A DNA stretch of 64,000 bases from assembly GCF_029873635.1 (NCBI RefSeq), contig NC_080424.1, positions 427,501 through 491,500 on the forward strand, in the 5' to 3' direction. Each line of letters begins with the position of its first letter. The stretch's first letter is position 1. The position numbers and the translations under genes were made by a program. The DNA is from Malania oleifera. Taxonomy: Eukaryota; Streptophyta; Magnoliopsida; Santalales; Ximeniaceae. Below the pieces are notes generated by a model that was given only the letters and a program-made list of their open reading frames with translations, had not been told where the DNA came from and searched no databases. Below, one piece after another: positions 10,660 through 24,600 of this stretch.

Positions 10660-11770
10660 AAATTTTATAATAAGATATTTTAAAAAACCTTGATGGCTCG
10701 ACGATTACGATGTTCGGTACCGTAGCTTATAAATGATGTTACAGATGATCATGAGTGCATCCACACTATTTAGAGAGTAGTTTTATATGTTAGTGAATTT
10801 CTCCAAAGTGCATACCTGGGTTTGACCACTACTTGATAGAGAAAATCTCACTTAATGATGATAATGTTTGATTTAATTTGAATGACCAACCAGTAAAGTT
10901 CAGTATTTAGATCGCACAATTCAGTCATGAGGCTAAACATGACTTACAGTTAACAGACCTAAGAGAGATTTTAAAATTATAATGGTGGTATCAGAGCAAA
11001 GGGGCGTGGGGCCCCAATTTCTGGGAACTCTCGCTTATGAATGATTGTGGCGAAGTAGGGCTTTCTGCTCGGGGGCTTGCTGGTTTAGGACAGTCAACCC
11101 CCACTCACAGCGAGTGCTCTGATAGGTGCCTGTTGTTGCCACGAGTGTAAGCCCCAGAGGAAAAGTTTCAATTGTGGTATTAGAGTAAAGAAAGATGTTT
11201 ATAAAGCAGGTATAAGAGAAAGTATTTATATATACATATATATGTATATATTTATTTATATATAAGAATAGGGCCTATAGTTAATAGGCTAAAAGGAGTT
11301 TTTTTTTATAGATCATTATATATTTATGTGAACAGAGTCATTTAATAGGCTTAAATGATAATTTTGAAAGAATATATATATATATATATATATATATTAA
11401 ATGTAGATTTGAAGCTATAGTTTTAAATAATATTTATTACAAAATTATGATACAATAAATCTCATCTTAGCTATACACTGATATAATCTCTCTTACTTAC
11501 TGAACTTCGTCTCATGCCAATTATTATCAAACATTACAGATACATTGATGACCATACTGGAAATCAGAGTGGCGTAGCAAAGTGCGAGCGAGATTAGAAA
11601 GAGTTATTTAGAATAAATATTAAATTGGTTATATTTTTAATGTTTTGAAATTTTTAAAGATGCTAATTTTGATATTGGAGATATTGTTATTATAAAGTTG
11701 TTTAGTACTTTGATATATAAAATATTTGAGATTTATTTACTTTCACCGTAAATTATTTATAAAAAGTAAC
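10660..11770 (+). repeat. Ty3/gypsy LTR remnant related to 39.0-40.6 kb
   Basis: Blocks at 10685-10960 and 11530-11740 match the second half of the LTR-like sequence at 39045-40598 and, more distantly, 6980-7250. Between them, 10981-11190 holds a primer-site-like TGGTATCAGAGC (10986-10997) and unrelated sequence, so this may be an LTR joined to a leader fragment. It is non-coding, with AT microsatellites near 11225-11260 and 11375-11396. Confidence 0.55.
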
Positions 11771-12521
11771 ACCCTAAATCCACATAAGATATCTTTCTTT
11801 TTAAAAAAATTACATGGAGCCAATGAACTTCAAATCATTCTCTTTCAATGGAAAAATATTTAACAATTGTATTATAGAATCAAGATATTCACTTATGGTA
11901 TTACAAATTTTGAAATGTAATGAACTTGACTTCAAAAACTTTAGTAAGTAAAAAATTGCTGGAGTTTTCTCACATAAAATGTGACATTCATTTGTAATAA
12001 TGGGAATATAAAATTAGAATGAAAGTAGTGACAGAGCTTCAACTTTATTTTTGGGGAGGCCTACCTGAAATAATACAAGCATATTTGCAATATATGTGTC
12101 ATTTTTTAAAATTGGAATATATCATAATAGTATAACCTAATTTATTATATGTATTTTTGAAGAAATGTTTAAAAATTAAAAGGTGAAAAGTTCATGATAT
12201 CAGATATTTGGTTTCGTATTGTACTAATTTTTTTTATTGTACTAATTTTTTTTCCTGAAAAAAGAAAGAAAAACAAAAAAATATATATGTATAAAAAAAG
12301 GAAATTGAGGAAATTCATACGGAAGCTAAATTTAAAATAGCGCTACCTAAGGTGGGGGTGGGGGCAGATCAAGTGATTGTTTGAAGAAAAGAATATATTC
12401 AGAAATTAGACAGAAAAGACGAAGCATGTTGAAAGGTTAAAGCTCCTTCACTCCAGCCAAGCTGAGGAAAGCAGGCCGGAAACAGGAAGGGCCAAAACCC
12501 AGAAGAGAGAGAGAGAGAGAG
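11771..12521. other. Upstream region of the glycine-rich protein gene
   Basis: AT-rich single-copy-looking sequence with no ORF of note. A TATA-like ATATATATGTATAAAAAAAG lies at 12281-12300, and a (GA)n run at 12503-12522 abuts the start codon, which is typical of a plant 5' UTR. No transcription start can be fixed from sequence alone. Confidence 0.4.
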
Positions 12522-12669
12522 ATGGAGGGCAGAAACGGGGGAGATGGGGAGGGGAAGGGGTTGCTGTGGAAGTTTCCGGTAGTGAAGTCCAAGCAACTGG
12601 GGAAGCTCGGCCCTGCTTTCGGTTTCGGCGCGGGCTGCGGTGTCGGTTTCGGCGCCGGCCTACTTGGAG
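12522..12669 (+). CDS. Exon 1 of the glycine-rich protein gene
   Basis: Forty-nine codons plus one base. The ATG at 12522 follows a (GA)n leader, and no upstream in-frame ATG is compatible with the family-like N-terminus. The exon ends CTT GGA G before the donor GTATCC. GC content is clearly higher than in the flanking intron, as expected of a plant first exon. Confidence 0.85.
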
Positions 12670-15600
12670 GTATCCAGCTTATTTAATCGTTTCCCACTTT
12701 CTTTCTTACATGTGTTTGGTTGCTTTGAAAATGGAAACTCTGGTGTTCAGAACTTACAAAAAAAGAAGAAGAAAAGAACAACCTCAAACCTCTTTCTGCC
12801 CGCAATCCTCCCTCTTTCTTCTTCTGCATAAATGAAATATTCGAAATAGTTTGGTTCAGCTGAAGTGGGTGGACTCGCCGACTTTTAGCAACCTTGCCCA
12901 TTCATGTTCTAGTTTCTTTTGTTTTAGTTTCCGAATGTTTCTGTTTCCATAATCCTAAAAACATGAAACGTGTTTGATTATCCTTCCTGCTTTCAGAATA
13001 ATCTTCTAACAGAGACAGAAAGGATGTTTGGTAATTCTTAAACGAAAACTAAGCATGAATTTCACGTGAAATTAATAGAAATGCCAATGGTACATCCTTC
13101 CAATATTACTCTGAAGTTACTAGTACACCATATACGCCAGCCCACAATATGTAATACCCGCACAAAAAAAGTTTAAAAATATCGCATACTTCGTTTATTA
13201 CCTATTTAGGTGTCCCCCAAGGTGGTAATCCCAATGTTGACTCTTTATGGGATCCTAGTTTTGAGTTTGGCTAGGAGGGTGGATGGGTGGAAACAAGCGT
13301 TTTTCACATTAGGGGGTCATATTACTCTTATCCAATATCCATACATATTTTCCCTCCATCCCTTTGTATTTTCTTTCTCTTCGTGCAGAGGCTTGAGAAA
13401 TTAATGAGAGATTTCTTGTGGTCAAGTGGGGGCAAGGGTTGTAGAGATCATCTTGTAGGTTTGGAGACTTTTTGTAGGTCTAAAAGGGAGGGAGATTTGG
13501 GTCTTGGTTATTTGGTGTCCAGATGTTTCTTTGGTGGGGGAAATGGTTGCGGCACTTTCTTTTTGAACCTAATTCTCTTCGGCATAAGGTAATGTGCATT
13601 AAATTTGATCTACTAGAAAATGAATGAGCTAAAGCTAAAGTCAATATTACTTATTTGAGTCCTTGAAAGTTTGTGTCTCATATCTTTGATATTTCCTTCC
13701 TAAAGTCTAGTACTTGGTGGGTAATGGGGAGTGAATTCATTTTTGGGAGGACCATTGGGTGGGGAGATGCCTTTGGCTATTGCATTGCCTGTCTATTTTG
13801 GTTATCTAATCTTCATGATACCCTTGTTTTTGCTTTTCCTTTTTAGCAAGAGGATGGGTATTCTTCCTGCTTCCATTTTGGGAGAAATAATGAAAGAGAG
13901 ATTCATGAGTTGGCTCATTTGACCAGTTTGCTTGACTCTTCCCATGCTCATTTGGGGAGTGATAAAAGGGGTTTGGAGCTTAGATCTTTCTAGGGAATTT
14001 TTTCTCATATTTGACTCGTGACTGTACTATGGATCCTTTTCCCTTTTATTCTTTGATTTGAAAAGCTAAAGCTCCTCAGAAAATAAAAGCTTTTGTTTAG
14101 ACCGTGATACTTGAAAGAATCAATGCCAATGTTTTGCTTCAGAAGAGAATGCCTAATAAGATTGTGTTACCCCAGTTTGCTTGACTCTTCCCATGCTCAT
14201 TTGGGGAGTGATAAAAGGGGTTTGGAGCTTAGATCTTTCTAGGGAATTTTTTCTCATATTTGACTCGTGACTGTACTATGGATCCTTTTCCCTTTTATTC
14301 TTTGATTTGAAAAGCTAAAGCTCCTCAGAAAATAAAAGCTTTTGTTTAGACCGTGATACTTGAAAGAATCAATGCCAATGTTTTGCTTCAGAAGAGAATG
14401 CCTAATAAGATTGTGTTACCCCATGTTTGTGTCATTTTTTTGAGGAGTGAAGAGACTTTGCTTACATCTGTTTCTTCATTGTTCTTTCACTTTGGTTGTT
14501 TGGATAAATTATTTGGTATATTTGGTGAAATCTGGTGGCCCCTCTAGGTTGAAGGCTTTTTGTATTATTACATTTAGGGGTTTTGGCAAGGAAAAGGAAA
14601 GGAGAGCTTTGTGGTTTTTATGGCTATTATTTGGTGTGTTTGGTTGGAGAGGAATGGCAGAATTTTCAAAGGTGTGGCTACCACTAACAATTTGCTTTGG
14701 AGTAGAGTGGTTCATCTTGCCTTGTTGTGGGTGTTGGCAAATGGATATTTTTGTCATGTTTCTTTGGAAGACTTGCAGCAGGATTGGTTGGCTCTCCTTC
14801 ATTGATTTGTTTTCAATTTTTTCTGTGATCATTGTCACTAGTTTGAGTAGTTTTTACTGATCTAAAGGGAGGATTTCTTATTATTGTTGCTTTTTCTTCT
14901 TTTCATTTTCTTTTCTACATTCTTCTCTCTTCTAATACAATTCTTTGTTTATCAACAATACTTACTTGAAAATTATTACAATGAGAAAAAAGATGAAAAT
15001 GAATGGCTGTTAATCAAAACCCTGTTATGAAGTTTAGAGTGGTTATAATAGGAGAATTTGATAGTAGCTTTATGCAAAAAAAAAAAAAAAATGTTATCAC
15101 AAAAATAACAATGCAAAATTTTTATGAATTCATAACAAGGAATTGATAAGAAATACTATTTCCAGGTTTCACTATGGAAATGTCTATCGCATTTCTATTC
15201 CATGTTTGATAGAATAACAAATAATTTTTCTTGAGTGACATCTTTATAAATTATTGCATCCTTACACTATTTTCACTACATTATCATTATATTTGATTTT
15301 ATTCCTAGGAATAAGTATTTTAGGAACCAATCATGACCTTAGTGCGAAATAATAATGATTATTATTATTTATTATAAAAGAAAGTATATTAGATAGGGAA
15401 AAAAGAAGATACAGCATGTGGGGACAAGGAGTTCGCCAAAAAATTTGAAAAGAAAGAAATAAAAAAAAAAAAAACCAAAGATCACAGCATGAAACTAGAT
15501 AAAATTAACCAAGAAACCCCTTTTCATGCCCTTTCTATCATAATTTACTGAACTCTTCAAATTTTCTAATTCTATTCAACCCTTCATTTTACAAATTTTG

Positions 15601-18600
15601 CCACCATCCAAGTGAACCTCATTTCCTCCAATATCACATAACTTTAAATTCGAATTATCCAAAAGATCTTGAGCTTCTAAATCCTCCTTAGGAATTTCCT
15701 CCACATTAGGCAACATTCCATCCACATGCTATGAATTGTTGAATAAACTATCATTTTCAAAATTAGACACTCCCTCCAAACCTTCTGCAGGGTAGGATGA
15801 AGATAAGATAAATCCACTACTTCGTCACAAGAATCAGAAGTGCACCCATATTGTTTCTCAATCTCATCCAACAATAACCCCCTATCACAGGCAAATTCAC
15901 TCGAATCATCACTTTATGAATTTGAAATTTGACCCCATTTCTTAACCTCTCTTTCTTTCCTTTCTCCATTGCTGGACCCGGCCTCCTTCTTTGTAAGAGA
16001 GTCTTCCACTATGCTAATTTCTCCTCTAGAGTCTCTCCTTTAAAGCTTTGTCCTTGCCGCACCAAAATTTTCTCTCTTCTCATCAAACACCTTCCTCATC
16101 TCAATGCCCATACAATCTAACTTCCAGTGAGCATACACCTTACTGCCCTCAAATCTGTCAAAAGTGAGGATAAACCTTACTACCCTCAAATCTATCAAAA
16201 TTCGGACACAAGATATCAATCTACCCCATGATTGCTCTTGGAGTTTTACATCTTACCTCTCCATTTTTTGAGCACTCTTCCGCCCTTTTTACATTTTTAA
16301 TACCATAATCTAGTTTTAGCTCCGAATGATTAATAGATTGGGTATGTACCAGAGTTTGATCAGCCCAACTTAAAGTTTGGAGTGCTAGAATCTGAATGTG
16401 AAGTTTAACCTTGTTCCTCCCACTTCTTGTTTCCTGAGCACTAAAGACTGAAATGTTGTCCTTCCCATTCTTGAAATTTGGCTCTAACTTGTCTGATACC
16501 TCGTTTCCCCGTCCAGCATCCTGACCTTCACCATTTACCTTTTGAATAGGACCCAAGGAATGAGGACTTGCCCTAGACTCCTTATTAGAGCCCAACTTAG
16601 GCTTGCTCAAGTAAATGACTCAGCTTACATAAAAAAGAAATACCCTTCTTATCAATTAGTTGGGCTAGGTCCAAAACAAGAATCATATCTCTAGGTCCAT
16701 ACCTCTTTGCTTCCTCCCCCAGAATGTAGCGTAGTAGCCTTTGAAATGAATGACTGCTCTATCGAAACCCTAGCTACCTTCTTAAGCAAATCCAACTGGT
16801 TGACGAAGATTGCAACCTTCGGAGGTTGCTGACTGTTTGATGATTGGTTGTCCATTGTTGGTTCCGGCAGATTAACGGCAATTGGTGCTGACTTTGGAAG
16901 CTTAGCCTAGTTCATCTGAACTACACCGCAACACCTACAACACCTATCCTCCTTAATGGCTGCCATAATTCGATCTCTGGAGAGGGCTTGACGATTGCAA
17001 CCCATGCCTCCATCTATATTACCTTCCAGCATGATCTGCCTCCACGATTCCAACCCAACCCTAACTCTGGGAACTTTCCCACCTTCGTCCCCTTAATCAA
17101 CGACCCATAATTTGTAACACCCTTACGAAAACTTCAAAAACCCCCTTCGTTTGACCTAAAACCAACAATCCTTGGACAAGCTAGGAAACAACCTCTTTCG
17201 ATAATCTAACCTATGTGTTCCGAACATATTTCTTCTCCACCACGAGCAAAGATGATCTCCCCTTGCCCTTGTTTAGATGCAGATTGAAGGATTTTCCTTC
17301 AATTTGAATCGTTTAGCTCGTCATAACCTAACCAATCTTCTTTGTAGCAAACGCACAAAGTGGGGGGGGGGGGGGGGCGAGGAATAGTATCACGAGGGGG
17401 AGAGAGAGGGGGTAAGAGATACAAATAGGGTCATTTCATGCACCCTCAATTTTCAATCATCTCAACAATAATAATAATTATTGTTATTATTATTAGTAGT
17501 TGTAGCAGCACCAACACTCAGTAGTTAATGATTGTTCTTCAGTTTTTCGAATACGGCCATAAAATCAATAATTTTTAATGGTATTGGAGCAATCTTTCCA
17601 TGTATTAGTAGTACCAGCCGCAACAGTAGCACATCTCAATGATTAGTGATTTGTTATTTGTCAATTTCAATAGAAGTCATATTAGTCTTTTTAATCTAAT
17701 CTTTCCATGTATTAGTAGTACCAGCCGCAACAGTAGCACATCTCAATGGTTAGTGATTTGTTATTTGTCAATTTCAATAGAACTCATATTAGTCTTTTTA
17801 ATCTATTGTCTCATTTCCATTCATGTATTGCAGAGGCAATGCCAAAGAATGCTTCATATTTGCTCTTTATAAGCTCCTTGCTAGCTATCACACCCCCAAT
17901 CGGTTATGTACTAGGGAGGTCTTGGGCTTATAAGGATGATTCGGGCTCTAGCTATTTGAGACGCCTTTTATAGGATAAAATTGTGATGCTAGTGGGTTAG
18001 AGTAGATAATACCCTGTTGGAGTTGGGTCTGAGACCTTATCCACCCTTGGCGTACTATCATGTGGTGGATCCTATATAGAGGTGTGGACTACTCTGAAGA
18101 GGACATCAGAGATCGGATGGTAGAGCATGTTAGGCCCCACATTGGATGTGTAGTAGGTAGATCATGGGCTTGTAAGGATGATTTTGGCTCAAAACCTTGA
18201 GGCCAGTGGGCTAGCAGACAATGGCTCATCGGAGTTGGGCCCAAGACCATTACACTAATCCTCTACTAACTCTGTTCATGTTTTGTTCAATTGAGGATCA
18301 AGAGTCAACAATTTGAAATTATTATATTTATTTATGCTTCTTTCTTGTGGTTTGCTTATGAATAAGGTTTTCTTCAAATGCATGCCAAAGTTCTTGTGCA
18401 GTAGCAATGTGTTGATACGTGTGAAATAGATCATCCGACATAGAGTTGTGAATATGAGCATGACACATGAGATTATCATTTTTCTATTTGTTAGTTGTGT
18501 GTGGGTTGTAAACTCTCTTCCTCTGCTTCATTCAGCTTGAATATTCATGAGAACATAAACCATTTTCAATGTTGGAGGAAGGATATGCATATTTTGTGAA

Positions 18601-21600
18601 GGCTAAAAGTTTCCTCCCTCAAAATTACCAATTTGATAAGATTGCCAATTTGAGTGTAGTAAGAAGAGTCATCTTCTTACTACAATGGTATGGGGAAAGA
18701 TGAATTACTAGAAAATTTTTCCATAGCAGAAAGTGGGTTCAAAGCTTGTTAAGTATGTCTCATTCTTTAAGAGTTAATTCTCCACCACCATAAGCAGTGT
18801 GCACCAGGTTCAAACAGATTTTCTCTAGATCCAGGATACAATGAATTATTGTCCACTTGTTTGAACAGATGGAATTGACCCGCAAAGATTTGAGGAGAAT
18901 CAAGATGCAATTCCAAATTAATTATCATAGCAGCGAACAATAATTTGGGAATGTCTACAGAAGAAAATAAGAAGAATTTGCTAGAAAAGAACAATTGCAG
19001 TATTTATCTCTATTTGCAGAATTTTATTAGTTTTACAATGCTGATTTTGTTGCCTAGTTATAAGCCTAATTATGCATCCTCACATGGTTATATCAGTTGG
19101 CCAAGTTTAAATCTGCACCATCCCATTTGACAGTTACCTTTAAATGGCCTAGATTGCACCTTTTGAAGACACCCATTGGATCATACTTGCTGGCCTCTGT
19201 GCAAGACTTGCAGTAGTTTGACCTACTGAATAGTTGGTCCAGTTGACTAAGAGAGTTTACATGTGAAGGGATAAGAGTGTCATCAAGAGCTGTACACTGA
19301 CAGTGCTACATGCACATGTGCAAGCGGACAGTGCTAAGCATCTTCATTATTGGATTGCAGCCATGTGAGGCCCGCCATTTACCTAAAGACAAACATGACT
19401 CTGTATATAAGGCAGCAAAAACTTTCTTCCTTTTCCAAGAAAGGATAAACCCACTGTATGTTGCTTCTTATCTTTAGAACTGAAAACAAAGAAACTTTCA
19501 ATTTGGAAAAAGAAAAATTACAACAAAAACAGCAGACAGATAATGGAATGACCCCAGATGCAAACCATTCATATTTGCAACATACCTGAGAATAGGGTTT
19601 GTGGGCTGGCTTAGGGCTTCTAACCCTAAAATATCACACTTTCATTTAGCAGATGGAGTTAACTTAGAGCTTTCTAATTTATTGTATAGTGCTGACTTCA
19701 GCAGCATGGCTTGCTGATGTCAGTAATCATCTTCCTGGTACCACTAGGTTTATCTTTTTTGATAGTGAAAGAAGTTTCATTATGATCAGGAACGTACGAA
19801 GTGGAGAGCAAGACATCCTCTTTAGAGGCTCTCTCTCCCGATTATGCGTGCTTTGTTTTGATTGCTCAGAATCTGCTCTGCATCTTTTCTTGCATTGTGA
19901 TTCTGCAAGGAAGGTTTGGTACAAACTATTCAATTATTATTTGGAAAGAGTTGGGTTTGTCCAAGGAATGTGGAGGACTTTTTGGCAATGTCTTTTGTTG
20001 GGTTTGGTAGGAAGAAAGAAGGAATTGCATTATGGAATTGTGCTTTATTTGCAGTTTTTTGGGCTTTGTGGAAGGAACGTAACTTGCATGTTTTTTCAAG
20101 GAAGAAGAAATCATATTTGTTGGTGTAGGAGAAGGTTCATTTTCTTGCTTCTTTATGGTGTGTGGGTAATGGAAACTTCAAGGGGTTTGTGTTTTTCAAA
20201 TGTTCAGCTCATTGACATTCTCTTCTTCGTGCTGATTTTCTTTTGCTGCTATTTACACATTTTGGTTTTCTTTTTCTTTTTTTTTTCCTCTGGGGGTTCT
20301 TAGATTTTGTTAAGATGTTTTTCTCTTGATTGTACATTCTTTCTCTATCTAATGAATTTCTTTTGCTATAAAAAAAGGTGTTCGAAACGTTTTGTTTTTA
20401 TTTTTTTTCAAATAAACCCATATGATTGGAAATCGAGCAATCTAGACATGCAACATCCCATTTTTTTTCAAGTTCCCTCCATTAATGAATTTGTCAATTA
20501 CTTTTACTTGCTGCATCTAGCACCTTCATCCTTTTGGGATTCTCCGAACTTTATGCACCGAGCTTGAACTTCAGTTTTGGATTGAATTGTGGCAGTGCTT
20601 TAGCATGCAGGTAAAATGACTTAGATCTCATGGATTTGAGTTGCCAAAACAGCCTCTTCACATGGGAGGTTAAAGTTGTATACAACAAATTGTCTTCCCT
20701 AGACCCCTTACTGCCAAGAGCCTCATGCACCGGGCCACTTTTTTATTTGAATGGATATTGTCATCCATTGGCAGACTTTCAGAATGCAATCCTGACCTAA
20801 ATCTATAACTTTGCTATTTTGATTACTTAGTTATGTATAATACGTTACGTTATCGACTATAATAACATGGAAAAGATTGATGATATGGACTGAGTTAATG
20901 AACGACATGACGTCCAATTTTGAACATATATTTGGTTATTGATATGACTAATTGAATAAATGACAAAATAGGATTTAGTCCCTTTAGTTAAAAGAATGAC
21001 GTGTTGGTTTCTTGATAGATGACTTTGTTTGGTCTTTGCTATCAGAGCAGAAAATACGTCTTGGTGGTGCTTGAGTTGGCTTCTTGTACCTATAGTGCCT
21101 CCTCACACATTGCTTGGTACCAAGTTTGTATTGTGCAGATGTTGGGTTCAACAAACTTGCAAAACAAGATAAAAATGTTACTGGAATGGATCTCTGAAAG
21201 AACCGTCTGATGCTTGTGATATGGAAATAGAGAGAAGGTATAAAAGGAGTAGTGTGTGTGTGTGTTCTTTTTTTTTTCAGTTGTTGTGTTGATTGGATTT
21301 ACCTCACTTGAGTGCATTTATTGGTGGTTCCTTTCCCATTAACTACCTTCTCATGAATATTAGGGGTCTCCTCGATTGTCTTTCTAGTTGTTGAGGTCAG
21401 CATATTTCGAGTTTAGCATATTCCAAGTTAGAGGTAACTCGACTTTTGGAGCCAAGGCGACATACCTTTAAGTTGAGATAACCTGGTTCTGGGGTGCTGA
21501 GATCGAGAATTGGAGTTACATGGGTTTTCTGCACGGGGTTTTTGATCCTCTTATTTGTGTGCTACATATGGTGGAATTAGGTCTGTTCATTTTGGTAGGG

Positions 21601-24600
21601 TATGTCTCAAGGATCCGATCATGTCATATATGCTTTTTATGACCATTAGAGTGCACATGTTTAGGATGTTGATTGCCTTTGGCAATCCCTAGGTGCTCGG
21701 TTTGCGCTATGTGTGTGAGGGATAGTGATGTTGTTTTTCCCTTTGCTAAGTATACATAGGCTAAGTTCTATATCCTTTAAGATTTTCTCATTGCTCCACC
21801 TCCTCAGTCCCTTTAGTGTATCATCGTCCTCCAAATCTTCTATCACTAGTACTCCTTTGCGTCGTTGCCATCTTTTTCGATGATCCTCTTTCTCCCAGAT
21901 TCTCTCTCTCAAGTATTTCCTTGGTGTTCTTTTTAGTGTTCTTTTGGATGGTCTACTCCTTAGGTCCAGTATCAATCCCTTTACGACACCTTTCTTTTCC
22001 TTTCCTCTCTTTCCTTTGTTTTGTATGGCCATCACCAAAAAGGGGCATTCTACTGCCACTCCTCCTTTAAGGGGGAATCCCACTACATATGGGAATTGCC
22101 TTGGGAAGGACAAGAGCAAGAAGGCCATGGTTCCTTTTAGGAAGATCCTTTTGGAGCTTGAGGTAGAGACTCCAATCTCCAGTAGCTAAGGGACTCTCTA
22201 AGGAGGAATTGAGTGGTCCTCTCTACCAACCTTGTGCCTTGGAAGCCAAGGATATCCCACAGCCAACCAAAGATTCCCATGTCCCTTCTCAACTCCTTAA
22301 TCATTTATCTGAGCCTAAGGAGAGAGCTTGCTATCCCCTGGGGAAAGCGGTGTATATGAAGATGCTCTCTAGGTAGGTCTTCACTTCCAACTTTATCCTT
22401 TGCTTATAGATGTTTGCAACTTTTATGATGTTTCCTATCACTTTGGAACCCTGGATGGGTTCCCCTCCTCTGCCATGAGTACAAGTTTGACCTCATTGTG
22501 AAATGTTTTTGTTATTTTTTTCTCCTTAAATGCTACTCCAAATCACGGGGTGGTGGTAATTTTGTAGTCGGGAAGGAAATTCATGCCAGAGGTCTATCCA
22601 TGACTGGAAGGGCTAAGGTGATGTTAGAAGAGACAGTTGCTCCTTTTCTCTTTTGAGGTCCTCTTCATTGAGCAGCGTAGGCATGCTCAGTCTTGTGCCC
22701 TCCACATGGTCTAAGGTATTTTCTTCTGCTTTCAACTTTGTTTTTCTAAGGCCAAACATTTCCTTATTTTTGAGAAGAGTGGCTGGTGAGTGACATTTGG
22801 AAGGAGCCCATCGATGACGTCAAGTTCTCTCCTTTTGAGGTCTAAATCTCCTTCTTGCAATTGATCTTCAAAAGGAGATAGTGAAACCAGCTGCTTGACA
22901 GTGCCACACAAGCTGCCATCCTCCAAGAGGTGGCTGCTCATTAGAAGGCATCAGGAGCAGTTGGCAGGTCAAGCTCGGGAGCTTGGTTCCCGCTTGTTTT
23001 AAGGATGATTAGGAGGCCTTGAGCCAAGGTGGATTCTCCCAACTTGGTGCACTTTCACCCAACTCAACTCCTGCCACCTCTGCTGCTGCATCTCTGCAAA
23101 CCAACGAATTCGACTGAAAGGGTGGTTTGCCATGCCTCTTCGAGCTTCTCTGACTCGAACCTTTGAGAGGTTTAAGTTCCATGTTGCCAATACCTTTTCA
23201 CTGTTATTAGGCTTCCATTTCTCTTTATCTCTGTCTTTTCTTTGGGAAGGTTTGTTTGTTCTAACACAAGACGTGTCTTCCTTTGTAGGTCAATCCAGTC
23301 CTCTCCATCATCCTCAAGTGCATGGTTAAGGTGGAGAAGGAGAGGGATGACCTCCGAAAGAAATTCCAGTTCTCTGACAATGCTAAGCTCATGGGAATGG
23401 TTGAGAAGCTCTCTCTGTGAGATAAAAGCTAGCATACAAGTTGGATCATGAGTCTGCAGCTTTCGCTGACCTCCGCCAGAGGCCAATAAAGGTGAGTAAG
23501 GAGATAGCGCTGTGAGGGAGTAGCTGGTTAAGGCTAAGGCAGCTCCAGTAAAATCTGACAAGGCTGTGGTGGAGCAGTTCAAGAAAACCAAGAGTATCTT
23601 TATGAACTTGGGAACTTTTCCATGGAATACTGGATTGAATGGTTTGATCTGTGCACGAGACCAGCCCTTCTTTCATTGGATTCAGGGGCAATCTCTAAGG
23701 AGTTCTTGTAGGGCTTGGATGCTCCATCCGTGACTAATTTGCTAAAGCTTTTGAGACTGGTCTGAGGCTAAGGGCCTTTCAGACTCCTTTGGTGGTGGTT
23801 CTGAGGTCCAGGGTGTCATCTCTATTTACAACAAGGACACAATCAAAATCAGGGAGTTGCTTCCTCAGGAGTAGCTTTATGGATATTTTTATGCCTTTTT
23901 TTTTACAACCTCCTACTGCAATATATATATATATATATATATTATATCTATATATTTTCAATTAATGAAGAGGTGTTGCTCTGTTCCCTTCCCTTGTATA
24001 TAAGAATAAAAATTTATACATGTGATCTTCATAATTGGACCTTCTCCCAACCTGCGTTGCAGCCTTCTGGGAGAATACTCCAGTAAATAACAATCAATTC
24101 CCAAATCAGGCTTCAGATCCTTGGGAGGATTCTTATAAAAACCATAGTCAAATTAATTCTCAAATCAGGCTTCAGATCCTTGGGAGGTTTCTTACAACAA
24201 CCATAGTCAAACTCCCTAACTGAGCTGCGGACCCTTGGGAGGTTTTAATAACAGACAACAATCAATTCCCGAATTAGGCTTCATACCATTGAGAGGATTC
24301 AAAATGAATCATGATTGCATATAATAAATCAACTACTCCCAAACTTGGTTATAGGCCTTTGGGAAAATTTAATAACAAATCACAATCAACTCCCAAATTG
24401 GGTTGTAGACCCTTGGGAGAATTTAGTAACAAATCACAATCCACTCCCAAACTGGGCTGCGAATCCCTTGGAAGGATTTGATAATAATTCACGATATGCT
24501 TTTGGTTAATTTCAGGGGATTTGGAAAAAATAGTAATGGCGAACTGGCAAAGCTGTATGGTGTGCTGCTGTTTTTGCCATCCTTTGGACCTTGTGGATGA

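Noticed and set aside
12566-12901. Overlapping ORFs around exon 1 in other frames
   Set aside because: They run past the splice donor into intron sequence and lack the family pattern that the exon 1 frame shows.
20223-20300. Membrane-protein-like hydrophobic ORF end
   Set aside because: It is the T-rich 3' UTR of the LINE fragment read through in one frame.
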